From Macrosoma leucophasiata (lineage: Eukaryota > Arthropoda > Insecta > Lepidoptera > Hedylidae), in NCBI GenBank assembly GCA_036365455.1, contig JAWQUS010000030.1:14590001-14654000 (forward strand): DNA of 64,000 nt. Reading direction: 5' to 3'. This document shows, in pieces, positions 1 through 18,433 of this stretch. Position 1 is the stretch's first letter, and every line of letters begins with the position of its first letter. The translations under genes and the position numbers were made by a program. The notes below the pieces were generated by a model. It was given only the letters and a program-made list of their open reading frames with translations. It was not told where the DNA came from and did no database searches.

Positions 1-153
1 CGGTCGGTAAAGGCGGTGCCTTATTTGTGTAACATTAAAGTCTAATTTGGAATGTTTGGGGACCGGAAACTACTTCGAAAGTACAAAGTGAGTAGGTTTT
101 TCAGATTTCAGTATTATTTTTCGCCACAAAACTTACAGAAAACTTTTTTCCAG

Positions 154-2860
154 GACCCATCCATCTTCACAGTGCTGACATGTCCGTCAACCAAGCCTGG
201 CGTTGCTATTGCAGACTTCGTAATCTTCCCGCCACGGTGGTCGGTACAAGAGAACACTTTCAGACCACCTTATTACCATCGTGAGTAAGAATTTAAAGTA
301 GGTCGAATATATAGGTTACGGAAGTCTGGCTGATGTAAGTCTTTTATGATTGAAAGAAAGAAAAAACGAAAAAACGGAGGAGGTTCTCAAGTCGACGCGT
401 AATTTTTTTTTTATGTATGACCACGCATAACTTTTCACTGAGTAGTCCGTTTTTGATAATTATTTTTTTAATTGGAAAGGGCATACCTACCTTGAAGTTG
501 ATCCTATATAAATTTCGAAACAAAATTCCAACCTGAAGGGTACAAAAGATGTCCCGCTTTCCCCGTCACGGGGACACGGCGCACGGGGACAACGGGAATA
601 AACCAAAAATAGGGAATGATTGTTTATTCGCTCCCTGTTTGCAACGTGGTTATACCTACGCATAACTTTTTTCAGAGTTGTCCGATTTTGTTAATTGTGT
701 ATTATATTGGATAGGGTGTATGTGTGTGTGTCTGTCAAATTGCTGTACAAAAAAAAAACTTTACAAAAAATTAAACCCGAATGGGCACGGGTTCGTTTGG
801 CGCCGACTCAAAATTTTATATTTTTAGTGTTCCGTAGTAAACAAGGAACCCTTATAGTTTCGCCATGTCCGTCTGTCTGTCTGTCTGTCCGTGTTTCGAT
901 TTCCATATAGTGTGGAGTATCGTTCGATAGGTCTTTAAAAAATAGTATGGGTGTATGAACATCATTTATCGATTTAGTTAACTGTTCGCGACTTATTAAG
1001 CTTTAAAGTGCAAATTTTCGTTAGACTCAAGTGACCCCCCCCCCCCTACAGAGTAAACGGTTGTTGTTAGAAATTCAAACGTTACGGCGATAGTAGCTAC
1101 ATATAACGAAATTAAAAGGAAAACTATCACACTTAAGTTGGCCTTGCAAGTTTGCGAGTAATAGTCGATCAAATGTACTTTACTCGAAAATTTCGAACCA
1201 AAATATTTATTAATTTTTTTCATTACATCTTTTACTATGTAACTACGGAACCCTACACTGCGCGTGGCCCGACATGCACTTGACCGGTTTGTTGCTTTTC
1301 AGTTTCACTTATATTCGGCGGTTTCATTTCTTGTTAAAAAGTTTTTTCTTATTAATACACAAGAAACAAATGGCGTCGGGGCGTGACGACTCCACCCATT
1401 AGCGGAAGAATTTTCTTCTACTGGAAGAGAATTATTCCGCTAGTGCAGTCAGTCTACCGAACAATGGCGGTCAAACCATTCTAATAGTGCGGTAGTAAAT
1501 TTAACAATGCTGCCCAGCAGCCTTCCGCTATAATACTACCGCTACTGTTTGCGATTGCCAATTCACCAAAGCGTGGCGATTTTGGCATATTCTCTCCTAC
1601 AACTTCCATACAAACCATCTCTGGTTTAAGGGAGTGAAGCTGATCGGTATTTTATCGGTGTTTAAATAAATAAATAAAAAAAAATACGCACAACATACTG
1701 TTATGGGCGTGTTTGGGGAAGGCTTTGGCCCAGCAGTGGATGTCAATCGGCTAAAGTGATGATGATGACAGTTACAATGTTCGGCTATATGTAACTTCAC
1801 GCCTATAATCCCCGATATAGGCAGAGGTAAATGCATGCATTCAAGCATACATGCAAACACCCTCAATTCGTCGATTATGTTTTGGCCCATGTAGGTACCT
1901 ATGACAGGTGGCGAGCCTATTAACATCTCGGGACACATTACCCGAGGTACAGGGAAACTTCCAGAAAATCCCAATATAACAAGAGATAAAGGGTTTCAAA
2001 ACGTTATCTCTGATAACCCCGGGCATCGAACCCAGGATCCCAGCGTAGTATTAGTGGCCTGCTATCACTAGGCTACTGAGGCTATATTATGTTTATTCTA
2101 TACGTATAACCTATCCCTATATACCCGTTAACTCGTAGCACCATATTTCGCTTATAAAGGAAACTGTATGAGCGAATTCATGGGTCTGATCCTCGGCTCA
2201 TACGAGGCTAAAGAAGGCGGCTTCTTACCCGGCGGGGCTTCCCTACACTCCATGATGACACCGCACGGGCCTGACGACAAATGCTTCGTTGGAGCATCAA
2301 ATGCAGAACTTGTACCGCAGAAGATTGCTGTTGGAACTCAAGTAAGATACTACTACGAATGTCAATATTATGTAGTAGCTTGGGAATGGAATAATATCTT
2401 TAACTAGATTACAAAATATTGAAATTTGGTATAAAGTACCTAATCAAATGAATAGGTAGATAGCAACACCAGGAGCCAAAACTTAAAATTATGTAAAAAA
2501 AATCAGTGTTCCTCTTACTCCACCGTAGGTTAGTTAGGTGAAGGGATTAAGAACATAGTTTACTGTCATATTTATGTATTTTTTTACCCGACTGCACAGA
2601 AGGGTTCACTAGGTGCAATAGATATATCAAAATTCAGATCAAAACAATTTCAGATTTTTGACGCAATAGTTATTTTATTGTTTTTCAATGTTGTGTTGTT
2701 ATTTATATTATTTTTTCTTGCACAGGCATTCATGTTCGAGTCCTCATTAAGTATGGCAATCACGAAATGGGGCGTAAAGACATGTCAAAAGCTAGACGCA
2801 AAGTACTACGAGTGCTGGCAGAACTTGCCCAAATTGTTTTCTGATAAATTGCAAGTCTAA
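154..2860 (+). CDS. hgo: Homogentisate 1,2-dioxygenase, C-terminal three exons (partial)
   Basis: Opens the ring of homogentisate to maleylacetoacetate in tyrosine and phenylalanine breakdown in the cytosol. Exons 154-280, 2160-2341 and 2726-2860 join in frame (147 codons plus stop TAA at 2858-2860). Introns are GT-AG: donor GTGAGT at 281, acceptor AG at 2158-2159, donor GTAAGA at 2342, acceptor CACAG ending at 2725. The protein carries the family stretches [34 protein letters not shown] and MTPHGPD. All three iron ligands are present and spaced as in human HGD (H335, E341, H371): His at 277-279, Glu at 2174-2176, His at 2264-2266. The family is about 445 residues, so roughly the N-terminal two thirds lie upstream of the window. 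Bases 1-153 are intron. The 1.9-kb intron between the first two exons holds four repeat pieces, including a SINE. The frame is intact, so the gene looks functional. Confidence 0.94.
829..1251. repeat. Interspersed repeat with inverted GTTCCGTAG ends
   Basis: The element begins with GTTCCGTAG (829-837), runs through AAGGAACCCTTATAGTTTCG and a (TCTG)n tract at about 861-890, and ends with the complement CTACGGAAC (1243-1251). A piece of the same family recurs at 4163-4250. I know this sequence type as a common lepidopteran interspersed repeat, but I cannot name its class. It lies in an HGO intron. Confidence 0.45.
1373..1600. repeat. Interspersed repeat family D (copy 1)
   Basis: This segment is related to 27384-27590 and, in part, to 12985-13050. 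Shared blocks are GTGACGAC, a CTAGTG-containing stretch, TCTACCGAA, AATGGCGGTC/AATGGTGGTC and GGCATATTCT. It is non-coding; the class is unknown. It lies in an HGO intron. Confidence 0.4.
1700..1765 (+). repeat. Repeat tail fragment (GCCCAGCAGTGG type)
   Basis: GGCCCAGCAGTGGATGTC is followed by a short GATGATGATGA run. The same tail ends the 5S-headed SINE copies at about 13967, 15361 and 47437, so this is a 3' fragment of that family or of its partner LINE. Confidence 0.45.
1793..2083 (-). repeat. SINE-T, tRNA-headed SINE (near full length)
   Basis: On the minus strand it starts at about 2083 with a tRNA-like A box (TAGCCTAGTG) and a B box (GGTTCGATGCCC). The body passes through the ATCTCTGATA-type block and ends near 1793 with the TGCATGCATTTACCTCTGCC block. 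Eight other copies or fragments occur in the window. It is a pol III retroposon, not a functional tRNA gene. Confidence 0.75.
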
Positions 2861-2931
2861 ATGTATGCATTGTTATTAAATCAGTTAAAGTTATCCTTGT
2901 TCACATTTCGTTATTTTGTATATTTTTCATA

Positions 2932-2937
2932 AATAAA
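2932..2937 (+). terminator. Poly(A) signal AATAAA for HGO
   Basis: The canonical hexamer lies 72 bases after the HGO stop codon, in AT-rich sequence, and before the convergent gene ending at 3158. Confidence 0.6.
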
Positions 2938-3125
2938 TGTAAACTTATGTATCTTCACGCCAAATAGGCAGACAGTGTGGAAAAATAAATAATCTAGTCG
3001 TAATCTTATTGTGTATTATTTCATAAAAAATAAGATGAAGCACCGATTCAATTCTATAAAAAACACTTTTAAACACTAGTGTACATAATTGAACATCACA
3101 AAAGGTTCTTAAAATAAATGTCGAT

Positions 3126-3131
3126 TTTAAT
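3126..3131 (-). terminator. Poly(A) signal ATTAAA for the His-rich secreted protein gene
   Basis: On the minus strand ATTAAA lies about 27 bases beyond the stop codon at 3158-3160. The two convergent transcription units end within about 200 bases of each other. Confidence 0.4.
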
Positions 3132-3157
3132 CAAAATTTACATTAGCACTGATATGC

Positions 3158-4033
3158 TTATTTTTGCCATTGGTACAAAAGTATCATAAGAACAAAGTAA
3201 AACAAACTATTCTCAGGCACTACACGTTCACTAATATTACTGTAGTACATCGATTTATGCGCGTATTCCTGCAAAAGACCGCAATCGATCTTTTTCTTCA
3301 TGTAAGATGAGCCCCTAGAGTCTCTGATCAAATAACAATTCATTCCTGGAGTCACTTTTATAGCAGGACCTTTGGCTTGTAAAGCATCGACGACGGTAAT
3401 ATTCTGAACACTTACGGTTTTAATTACTTGGCCATTCGAGTCAATATTTTCTTGGGTAACATTTTTTACTGTAGTAACAGTATTCGCCGTTAAAACTCTA
3501 TTTTCTTCTCTCTCCACATCCCAAATAAAACTGGATATCAGGTTACATTTTATCCTCGTCTCTTCGTATTCTCCGTTGGCTTTACTAATTGCCAATTTGC
3601 ATGTTTCTGCCGACCGTTCCCTATATCGTTGATCGTTTTCATAATGATTATTATAATTATGATTGGCAGACATTCTGCCTAGATTGTAAAGAGCCAAGCC
3701 GGTGAGAAGATCACCGAATCTGCTTTGCGAATTCCTGTACTCGTAGACATAGATGGGTGGCGTGCCATGGTAGACGGGATGCTGGACAGAGCCGTAAGTT
3801 ATGTGCGGCGGCGGGTTGTAGTGGTAATGGTGATGCACTTCGGTATTGTGGGTATTGTGGGTCGTGTGATACTTATTTGTGCTTCGATAGGTGTTGCCGG
3901 AGAGACCTGTTGAATGTGGGTAATTGTGGCTTGTTGAATGCGGATGCGTGCGAGGTACCGAGTGAGTACGACCGTGGCCGTGGTAGCTGTTGACGATCAC
4001 CGGAATGAAAGTACAAATAACGAGGAACCGCAT
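3158..4033 (-). CDS. His/Asn/Thr-rich secreted or membrane-anchored protein, family not recognised
   Basis: An intronless 291-residue frame. I chose the ATG at 4031-4033 because it is the first in-frame ATG, has AAC before it, and starts a clear signal peptide (hydrophobic residues 3-15, MRFLVICTFIPVIVNS). Residues 17-85 are low-complexity and rich in His, Thr, Asn, Ser and Pro. Residues 104-122 hold a hydrophobic Gly-containing motif (RFGDLLTGLALYNLGRM). The C-terminal half has four cysteines (145, 163, 233, 251), enough for two disulfides, and N-glycosylation sequons at N191, N211 and N266. Residues 277-286 form a short hydrophobic segment ending in QWQK, compatible with a GPI signal or a tail anchor. 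Repeated-looking His-rich text could suggest chance, but the signal peptide, paired cysteines and long uninterrupted frame argue for a real gene. No catalytic motif was seen and no function is assigned. It is convergent with HGO. Confidence 0.72.
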   Translation of the reverse strand: MRFLVICTFIPVIVNSYHGHGRTHSVPRTHPHSTSHNYPHSTGLSGNTYRSTNKYHTTHNTHNTEVHHHYHYNPPPHITYGSVQHPVYHGTPPIYVYEYRNSQSRFGDLLTGLALYNLGRMSANHNYNNHYENDQRYRERSAETCKLAISKANGEYEETRIKCNLISSFIWDVEREENRVLTANTVTTVKNVTQENIDSNGQVIKTVSVQNITVVDALQAKGPAIKVTPGMNCYLIRDSRGSSYMKKKIDCGLLQEYAHKSMYYSNISERVVPENSLFYFVLMILLYQWQK

Positions 4034-4162
4034 GTTGCCGTTCTGACTGATGTACAACGACTAACTTGCGTGCTGTGATAACGGCCCCCAAGGGAGAGGG
4101 TGTCACCCACCCCATAATACGCATTTTTGCAATCTAGGCGTTGGTTTCGTGTGTATTTTTAT

Positions 4163-4250
4163 GGTTCCGTAACCTACAAATACAAGGAACCCATATAGTT
4201 TCGCCATGTGCGTCCGTCAGTCGGCAGCTATGCTCATAGACTATTCATAT
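4163..4250 (+). repeat. Fragment of the GTTCCGTA repeat
   Basis: GGTTCCGTA, then ACAAGGAACCCATATAGTTT and CGCCATGTGCGTCCGTC, match the left part of the 829-1251 element. It lies about 130 bp upstream of the 4033 start codon. Confidence 0.45.
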
Positions 4251-4825
4251 CTACTAGAAAGCTGTAATTTGAGACGAATGTCCATGTTAAACTATAGATA
4301 CAAAAAAAGTTTTGCAATAAAATTTTGAAAAATATTTGATTACCTTACTTTCCTTATACCTATGTGTAAAGTGTCTGAAATTAACGAATCTAGTTAGCGA
4401 TCGACAGTCTGCAGGTCCGACTTTACTTGGAGTCGAACTTTCAACGTTTAGCTTGTTTTACAGACCCACCAGAATCTCTCTCTTGATGTCGAATGGAAGG
4501 CTTGGCATATAGTAGCATGACATTTCTAAAGTTCGAAGTGCTGGGTTCGTGCCCAATAAGTGTAATTGGCTTGTTCTGGTTGAGAAGAGATTTCATACAA
4601 AATATATACGGATTAAGTTTTCCCCTCTCATTCCGCTTGAACGGGGCTTACAAAAGTTCGCGTCCAGAAAATAACACGCAATCACATTAGGGGGAGTGGG
4701 TGCGACGACAAACAGGGCGGGCCACCCACCGAGGGCAACCATTGACACAGATGACGCATAGCACGATCGAAATAAAACAATTAACATTAATAGACTTGTT
4801 GAATATATCCCAAATAAAACACTTT

Positions 4826-5045
4826 GACGACCCGGTTAGTCCAGCGGTGCGAAACCACTGTTTGATTCGAAGGGTCGCAGGTTCGATCCCCGCACCGGAA
4901 CAAATATTTGTATGGCCTACAGAAATTTGTTTCGGGTCTGGGTATTTGTGTATGTGTTGTATGTGTACAACGGCACCCACGACACAGGTTTGTACCTACT
5001 GTGGGGCTGTGAGTGTAAGCGTATTTTATTTATTTATTTATTTAC
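4826..5045 (+). repeat. SINE-G, tRNA-headed SINE (copy 1)
   Basis: The head has GGTTAGTCCAGCGGTGCG (A-box like) and GGTTCGATCCCCGC (B box). The body reads ACAAATATTTGTATGGCCTA, then GTTTCGGGT and ACGGCACCCACGAC, and ends at GTGAGTGTAAGCGTATTTTA with TTTA repeats. A minus-strand copy lies at 55480-55690 and a headless one at about 57013-57145. Confidence 0.7.
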
Positions 5046-5313
5046 TTCAGAGCCACACATTATTATCGTCCAGAGCACGGTCTAGTTGGTGCGGTGATTG
5101 GGTAAGAACCAATAATTGCAAGAGTTTCTATCCTTTCTGGTCGGGTCCAATAGGTGAGTGTTGACTGGTGTGATATGACGTCGTTTTATATAGCTTTGCT
5201 TAAACCTAGTTAGAGAATGTTCATTTTAAACTCAGTAGTAGTCTATTATTGAGGGGACCTTAGGTGTTTGGGTAAGCTGAAAATAAAGTTTCTAGTATCT
5301 GCAACATAATTAA

Positions 5314-5600
5314 CTGCTTCAGTAGCTTAGCGGTAGCAGACCAATACTACTACTCCTGGAGTCCTGGGTTCGATTCCCGGGTGTCGGCAGCTATCAGAGA
5401 TAAAGGTGTAAAATCCTTTACTTCTGGTTCTATTTGGATTTTTTTTTGCAAGTTTCCCAGTTCAGTCTGGAGTTTGATAATGTGCCCAGAGATGTCAACA
5501 GGCTCGCCACCAGTTGCATGGGCCAAAACGTAACCGGCTAATTGTGGCCGTTTACATGTGTTTGAATGCATGCATTTCCCTCCACCTACCCGTTCGATAA
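5314..5600 (+). repeat. SINE-T copy, plus orientation
   Basis: The head reads CAGTAGCTTAGCGGTAGCAG (A box) and GGGTTCGATTCCCGGG (B box). The body follows with AAAATCCTTTACTTCTGGTT, GCCCAGAGATGTCAACAGGC and GAATGCATGCATTT. With 31861-31935 it is one of only two plus-strand members of this family here. Confidence 0.75.
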
Positions 5601-5659
5601 AAAACCCATAAAATGTAACAAAAAAAAAACTACCTTGAAAAGTATATTTATAGAAAAAC

Positions 5660-6541
5660 CAGTGCCGGATTTATGCATAGGCAACATAGGCATTTGCCTA
5701 TGGGCCGCCACCACACCAAAAAAAAATCGATAGGGGCTTAGAAACATAATACTACTGAGTTTTGTTACAAAAAGTTAACACGAAAACTTATTTTTTCTTT
5801 TGAGCGGGAGAAGTTAACACCTGTCTGAGATCAAGCAGCATGGCGCCTTTTGCATATTCTACCGCGCCGCGCTAGACTAACAGCAACAGTGGAAGATGGT
5901 GATTTGAGGACCTCCACCACATGCTCTACAAAGAGAGCATTGTGGGCCGCCGAAGTCTAAATCCGGCGCCGAGTAAAACTCAGAACGAAATATATTAAAA
6001 TTAATTCCTATGCTATCGCAGCGTTACCCGTTTGCCGTGTTTTGATGACCACATTTTTATACCCAGAGACTACTGCTATTATGTTTTTAGCTGTATTCAA
6101 GTGACAGGAAACGTGATTATTGCTATCGCTCTCATAGGCGGCACAAAAAGATAGAAAGTAAAATGAAATAGTAAACGAAGCACATTAGCGAGGACAAAAG
6201 CTCAAGTATCAATGGATACTTTTTAGTCAGTCCGGATTAGCAAGAGGTAGCAAATGATACGGGCCCCGCGCCTGTTCCCAAAAAAAATACAAATATGTTA
6301 AATATGTAATACACCTTAGCTATTCTCAGAGTGAGCCTTGGCCACACTGTAATTACATAGATACATTATTATGTTACAAGTTGGCAATACCACAATACTT
6401 GGAGGGGAATCTCCTAATATTGTTTTCGATTCTTTTTTTTAAATGTTCTGTTTTATTTACATTTCAGTAGGCAATGTAGGTAACTCTAGGACCCCATGGT
6501 CACAGTTGCTACGGGCCCCGCACCGGCTTTATCCGGCACTG
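5660..6541. mobile_element. Non-autonomous DNA transposon-like element, TIR CAGTGCCGGAT
   Basis: CAGTGCCGGAT at 5660-5670 is mirrored by ATCCGGCACTG at 6531-6541, giving an 881-bp unit with no transposase. An internal AAATCCGGCGCCG near 5955-5967 suggests that two related elements abut or that the unit is composite. Ends starting CAGTG fit the hAT superfamily, but no convincing 8-bp target duplication was found. A 100-bp block inside (6369-6470) recurs alone at 11918-12017. Confidence 0.45.
6369..6470. repeat. 100-bp repeat, also at 11918-12017
   Basis: It shares GCAAT/CATCACCACAATA, then AATCTCCTAATATTGTTTTC or AATCCCCTAATATTGTTTTC, and AAATGTTCTGTTTTATTTAC with the second copy in a Caf1-55 intron. 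It is non-coding. Confidence 0.5.
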
Positions 6542-7065
6542 TTTATAGTGTCTCATATTAACAATCTAATAGATAGTTGACGAATCAGCGACAACAGATT
6601 ATTAATCAGATAATAATATGGTCGTTTAAAACCGTGTAAATGTTGAAAAGACGGAGGAAATCGAGTAAAATACTATCATATTACGATAAATTTTTAATCA
6701 TAATAATAATAATTATTAGCAGAGCTTAAAAATACATTCCATTAATGCATTAACATTATAAAACATCCTCGGTCAGCGGCGTCTTCCGACATTATTTATT
6801 GAAGTTGTTCACCGGCCATGACTTACGGGATAAGATAATAAATTAAAATGCAATTACTTCTGGCTAGCGGAGTGACTGTATTATTCTAAAGCAGACTTCC
6901 GAAATCGACTCAAGTGGCATCACTGTAAAACATTATGCAAATCGCCGATTTTCCTGATGGAGATTGTACATCATATATTTATAATTTCCCTTTGTATATC
7001 CAAGTCTAATTTTATGAGCTCAGTTAAAGTTAATGACACAAGCGATTTTCGGAAGTCGCATCTTA

Positions 7066-7329
7066 TCACTTTAATTCTTTGAGCGCTGTATACAGTGGTT
7101 TATACACATTGTAGATATAAACAAAATGTTCTGTGACTTCCATTAACAAAATAAGTTCTTTCTTGTGAGATTCGTTGTGTATAAACCACGATGCCCGCAA
7201 TAGTTTCTGTCCAATGATAGCATTGCTCACAACAACCTTATATAAAATATCGATGGATGGTCCTATGTCAATCAACTTAATGAATCTGTTCAAGAGATCA
7301 AACGAGATCTGATATGCAATGGTGATCAC
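7066..7329 (-). pseudogene. Possible relic of an odorant-receptor-like exon
   Basis: An 87-codon open stretch on the minus strand without an ATG start. The order of features (hydrophobic segment, then SNAIIGQKLLRASWF, then a Lys-Lys followed by LILLM, then YKPLYTALKELK) is reminiscent of the C-terminal part of insect odorant receptors: a G..L...A..W block, KK.L..LM, and a final K..YS.F..L. The spacer between the last two blocks is too short for a working receptor, no flanking exon was recognised, and the match is by eye only. It could equally be a chance open frame in AT-rich sequence. Confidence 0.22.
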
Positions 7330-7549
7330 ACTGATTACTTCAATAATGAAGTTCCGAAATTAAAGTCATGCTTTCGCTAATACTATCCTTATTAATGTAT
7401 CCTTATTTGTAGAAATAATATTTTTCACCACTGCACTAAACAATGTTGAATTTAAACTTACTACGTAGCCTATTACTACAGGAATGGTATAAAATTAGCA
7501 TGTACACACATATACATTATATAGTACTTTTTTGATTTCGATGTATGCA

Positions 7550-7645
7550 TATGCATGTATGCATGTATCTTCACGCCAGGTCCCTTACGGGGTAGGCAAA
7601 GAGTGTGGAGCGCCAGATATCCCGGTCCTGACACACATGCATATG
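7550..7645 (+). repeat. Short repeat S4 (TATCTTCACGCC...GAGCGCCAGA)
   Basis: GTATCTTCACGCCAGGTCCC is followed by GGGGTAGGCAAAGAGTGTGG and AGCGCCAGATATCCCGGT. The best second copy is at 44189-44270; fragments occur near 2949, 25736 and 27835. It is preceded by ATGTATGCATGTATG-type simple sequence. Confidence 0.55.
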
Positions 7646-8997
7646 CATTCTTTTGAATAAAAATATACTATTTAGTTATGAACAAATCCGGTAGTGCATT
7701 ATAATAATATGTTACCAGTCTAATTTTGCTGTTGAAAATGAATGAATACAACAAATGGACATGTAAAACAATGCATTTATATTATTACACACGTCGACAT
7801 AATGTTCTTATAAACTAATGCAAGCTATCACTGGACAAATGACTGTTTAAACTTAGTTGTTACTCTAGCAGTGTTAAGTCCACATAACATTATAAAATGC
7901 ATGGTTTTAAGTATTTGAAATTTTTAAAAGGAACTTACGACCTTCGATATCGCTTTCATACAGCCTAGTAAAATAATACAAAAATATTTGTTTATGTTAA
8001 TGTAAAATTTGACATCCGTTTCTAACTTTAACAAATTTGTTACAGTTAAAGAAGGGTCAAATTATCGCTATTACTCATACGTGGTATAAAGGATCAAAGA
8101 TGTAAAACGATAAAAAGCGATTCAGGTAAAGCCGCAGATTCTTGTTGGAAAATAAATAGATACCCCAACGTTCAGCGAATTTATGAAACACTTTAGCATA
8201 TGGAATAAGTAATTTTAAGAATGTATAATGGACATGACACTGTAATTTTTTCCATCAATTCAAACAAGTAGAGTTGGTATAAACTGTACAAAAATATAAT
8301 TTTCTAAATATCACCACCTCATTCACAGAATTAAATATTCTGTGTGATTTCTAATATTATGAAAATATACATACATAAGATACTTATATATATGAAATAC
8401 CTAATTTAGTCGACAGATTTGTACCAACTCAGCAGTTGAATCGGAACAGTTCGAATTACAGAAAAATTATGTGTAGCAATGGATACTCTATGGACTTATT
8501 ATTCGCTTAAGTTTTTTCTGAAGGTTGTATTGGCAAGTTTATATGTAAATATGTACAGCAAATTCTCAATTTTATAGTATAAGTACATGGAATATGTGAA
8601 ACGACGAACATATAATAGAGAGCGTATTATGTATCTCGGTTGACATCATTTCAATACACACGTTACTGTATAGTTACACTGTTGTTTTGACGTAAAAAGA
8701 TAATTACGATCATTTAAAGAAAACAGAAATGTACTGCAAAGTGGGTTTCAAATTGATGGTCAACGAAACACAGAATACCCCAGGTCATTTATCCGAAACA
8801 ATCTGGCCGACGGGATGCCGAATGGAAATATCAAATTTGATTATTACATTTCAGTGAATAAAATTAAATTATCTCTTTCAACCTATAGGATAGGATCGCA
8901 GATTCATAAAGTGAAAAAAAAAAACATTCATAGCTTTTTTAGCCAAAGTAATGAAATTTTAATGGTCAGCCAGATTTTTCGGAAATAAAGATGTTCC

Positions 8998-9039
8998 ATC
9001 CAACTGTAGTTGATATATATTTATCAACTACAGTTGGAT
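8998..9039. repeat. Perfect 18-bp inverted repeat
   Basis: Arms 8998-9015 (ATCCAACTGTAGTTGATA) and 9022-9039 are exact complements around a 6-base loop. It directly precedes the TA microsatellite. Confidence 0.8.
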
Positions 9040-9041
9040 AA

Positions 9042-9044
<3 letters not shown>

Positions 9045-9072
<28 letters not shown>
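9045..9072. repeat. (TA)n microsatellite
   Basis: About 14 uninterrupted TA units immediately after the 8998-9039 hairpin. Confidence 0.9.
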
Positions 9073-9075
<3 letters not shown>

Positions 9076-9793
9076 GAAAACCGATTTGAAATGGTGATGA
9101 TATAACTGTTTAGTATGAAACTTCGTGTGATCTTATTTGGTAATTTACAAGACCCAAAGTCCGATGCAAACAGAAAGAAGATGGTGCATTTCTGATGTGG
9201 TTTTGTACCATGTACTAGTATTAACAAAAGAATACAGAGATTTCATTAAAATATAATAACATTTTAAATCTCGGTAATTAACATGTAATAATTAAAATAA
9301 TGTTGCCGGTTTTTTTAATGTTACTACATTTACAAGACGGCAGTCCTCCACCGATAAAGAACCATGGAGTGTTGAGATATGGAGTACGGAGAAAACGTCA
9401 AGAAATGGTATTTTGGCAGATTTTTAATAATTATATGGTACCTTATTTTTTTTTTTACAATTTTAATATCTAATAAAATTGTATTAAAAATTAATTTTTG
9501 AATTTGAGTGGTGGAAATTGGTTTAAAATTTTATTATATTTTTTCGCACCTGGTACAAAATGAAACCAAAGCTGCATAAAATTCAGATCTCCTTTGCAAT
9601 TACTTAACAACAACATTGCCCGGAATACTGATTCTTCATAAATATGTATAATATGTAACATAGACAAATTAACATGAATGGAATAAAACGGAGCGAACCA
9701 TATTGTCCAGCAGAGCATCTATCACACAACATCGGTAACAACTCAGTCCGGCGCCGGGCTGTGTTGTGTGGAGTCCACAACGGGCAGTTCGTG

Positions 9794-17643
<7,850 letters not shown>

Positions 17644-17987
17644 TTCAATTATTTGTGTGAATTTTTTTTGTTATTTGAAGGGAAATATATCTGATAAATT
17701 AACCGGCCCCGTAAAGGCGCCAAACAACAATCTTTCCCTGGCGTTGCTATTCCGAAGACAGCATACAAACTTCCGTTTTGGTTAAGTACTTTAAAATAAA
17801 ATTGCTTTATATTTTTGTTGGAACATTAATGCAAAAAATAATAAAAATATTTTATTATTTAATATATGATATCGTATGTAGAATATCATACATAGAGCTA
17901 TATTTAATGCAAAAATTCAGTAATCGGAATCGGAATCGGAAATGAGATAAGAATTTCAAAATGTTGCCTGGAGAAAAAAAAAATATA

Positions 17988-18384
17988 GGGTACGTTCCGA
18001 AATCGATCGCAACGACCGCGATCACGACCGCTGAAATTGCCGTTCCACTATGGACTAACGTAAAAAGGCTGCAGTCGTTGTAGGTGAATCTTATAAGTGG
18101 AATGCATATCTTGAGCGCTGTGTACTCGCTATGTAGCGATATCATAGTAAAATCGTTATTTTCTTTCGAATTTTGGTGAAAGCCCACTCCGACCCACATA
18201 ATATATTTTGTGGGTCAAGTGGGTGTGATGCGGTCACGAAGAGTGACGTTATCCATGAGTTCCATGATTCCATGACGTCGAACGATCGCTCGCGAGTACT
18301 CGCGACGACCACGAGCCTTAGGTCGACCGATACAGAGGGCGTTACTATAGTTGCGGCACTTGCGGCCGTTTGTGGAACGTACCC
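17988..18384. mobile_element. MITE in the shared Caf1-55/CAMLG promoter region
   Basis: An 11-bp terminal inverted repeat, GGGTACGTTCC (17988-17998) and GGAACGTACCC (18374-18384), bounds 397 bp with no coding capacity; ATA flanks it on both sides, a possible 3-bp target duplication. The interior is rich in CG dinucleotides (GCGATCACGACCG, ATCGCTCGCGAGTACTCGCG). It lies 344 bp upstream of the Caf1-55 ATG and 49 bp upstream of the CAMLG ATG. Confidence 0.6.
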
Positions 18385-18433
18385 ATAAATAATACTGACC
18401 TTCCTGTTGTGTCAAATTTGTCAATTTTTTAAT

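Larger units (their letters stand above)
7330..9793. other. AT-rich stretch without a recognised gene; includes the Caf1-55 3' UTR
   Basis: Apart from a short repeat (7550-7645), a snap-back palindrome (8998-9039) and a TA microsatellite, I see no coding or structured features. The right end must hold the 3' UTR of the minus-strand Caf1-55 gene; an AATAAA on that strand at 9535-9530 is a possible poly(A) signal about 260 bases after the stop. Confidence 0.5.

Noticed and set aside
3158..4033. Prion/Shadoo-like protein
   Set aside because: Signal peptide, low-complexity region and hydrophobic tail are superficially similar, but no sequence motif is shared and cysteine number differs.
4828..4900. 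tRNA gene
   Set aside because: A and B boxes are present but the sequence cannot fold into a full cloverleaf and the element recurs with the same downstream body; it is a SINE head. The same holds for the heads near 2060, 5320, 32440, 48280 and 55000.
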